A stretch of 64,000 nt of DNA from Coniochaeta sp. PMI_546 (Eukaryota; Ascomycota; Sordariomycetes; Coniochaetales; Coniochaetaceae). Below, piece by piece: positions 63,180 through 64,000 of this stretch; positions within the stretch are counted from its first letter, which is position 1; each line of letters starts with the position of its first letter. The translations under genes were made by a program, and so were the position numbers. The DNA lies in NCBI GenBank assembly GCA_021432605.1, contig MU271153.1:310001-374000 (forward strand). Direction: 5' to 3'. Under the pieces are notes generated by a model. The model did no database searches. It was not told the DNA's origin and saw only the letters and a program-made list of their open reading frames with translations.

Positions 63180-64000
63180 AGTTGTAGTGCGTTGGGCGGT
63201 TGCAATATGGGACTTGTGAGTATTGCGCGTAGTGCTCCGACTAGTGAATTCCAGTATACCATATGCAGGGTGGCTAACCCATCATGGTGATCATGGTACA
63301 AGCTTATCACCACATTGCCTCCTTGGGTTCTTCGAGAGTCAAGCAGAAGCCACGTTGATGAGATGGTAGCTGAGAGAGACTGTATCAATCCAAGTTCCTA
63401 CCAAATATGTTACCTCATACGAGGCTTCCCATAGAGCCAGAGACAGCTTAACATCCAGCCCTGCTTGCATTCCCGGCGAGCAGGCATACCTGAACATTAG
63501 CTCCTCCTTCCAAGTCTCTCGGTTACAACTTGGCTGTGACCGCAATGGTTGACTGGTCATCCTCTCACATCCCAAATGATTTTGTGTCCCTTCACTTCGC
63601 CGCTCGTAGTCCATATAGCCTACAAATCCATAGCGCCAAAATCATCCAGCCGAAATCATCCCTGTTGATTATTTCCAGGTAAATAAACAAGCACTGCATT
63701 ATCAAAACTAGTCGTAACTCCTCCATCTTCACAAAGGCTCCATGCAATGGTTCACATTTCTTCGATGTCCTTGAACGCAGCTTCTTCCATGTCTTGTCGA
63801 CAGTAGAATACCGGGAGTATCACGCACAGTACTCTACTGACTCTAGCCAACACTTGGTCCAAAGTCTCACGTACCGTGTTTACGGTGACACGAACTCTGT
63901 GATTGTATGAAAGACATGCAGTGGAAGGACATACCTGTAAACTACGCGGTTTGTCCTTAAGCAGGGTATCGCTATACGCAGAGGTACCAATAAGTAGTAA
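63180..64000. other. window end, no supported gene
   Basis: 820 bp after the secreted-protein gene. The minus frame at 63339-63614 (91 codons) lacks recognisable content. It may contain the 3' end of a gene beyond the window. Confidence 0.4.

Noticed and set aside
1-64000. CRISPR arrays, operons, rRNA genes and LTR or virus-like elements
   Set aside because: Searched by eye on both strands; none seen. The window is eukaryotic and its repeats are short simple sequences.

Overview
The window is nuclear DNA from a filamentous ascomycete (Pezizomycotina, most likely a Sordariomycete). The evidence is short introns of roughly 41-100 nt with GT..AG ends and CTAAC-like branch sites, single-copy housekeeping genes with fungal domain structure, DUF3716 and DUF1996 proteins, small secreted cysteine-rich proteins, dispersed tRNA genes, and A- or CT-rich simple sequence between genes. 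No LTR element, virus-derived element, LINE or DNA transposon could be supported by eye. Gene models below were spliced by hand from frame continuity and splice signals; coordinates are exact for that reading but untested by transcripts.

Layout. 0-9 kb is a housekeeping block: a small unknown protein, a DUF3716 zinc protein, a Syn8-type Qc-SNARE, a mitochondrial DUF1992 (DNAJC28-type) protein and a CCCH/RBR ubiquitin ligase. 9-19 kb is accessory in character: a cysteine-rich single-pass membrane protein, a 64-residue eight-cysteine secreted protein, a 3.6-kb tract of degenerate repeats and poly-A, two unknown coiled-coil proteins (one with a membrane segment and a glycine tail), and a decayed P-loop GTPase. 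19-24 kb carries a secreted DUF1996 protein, a polytopic membrane protein, tRNA-Ser(AGA) and a proline-rich nuclear-type protein. 24-30.7 kb is gene-poor and holds a (GGTC)7 microsatellite and a perfect 19-bp inverted repeat.

30.7-48.6 kb is the dense conserved core: a BET bromodomain protein, phosphopantothenoylcysteine decarboxylase (coenzyme A synthesis), a Utp12-domain ribosome-biogenesis protein, the Mgs1/WRNIP1 AAA+ ATPase, the iron-sulfur A-type protein Isa1, an ARMH3 (DUF1741) protein and an uncharacterised protein with MPYIP repeats. 48.6-55.4 kb is another gene-poor stretch with one tRNA-Glu(CTC). 55.4-64 kb holds a 1427-residue acidic/low-complexity protein with three E-(T/P)-L-x-x-R-R repeats, a polytopic membrane protein and a three-exon small secreted protein behind a TATA box.

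There is no obvious gene cluster acting as one system. The genes read as independent eukaryotic units, several arranged head-to-head over promoters of 400-820 bp. The least explained material is the 9-19 kb segment, where cysteine-rich surface/secreted proteins, two coiled-coil unknowns and a GTPase relic sit in repeat-rich DNA.
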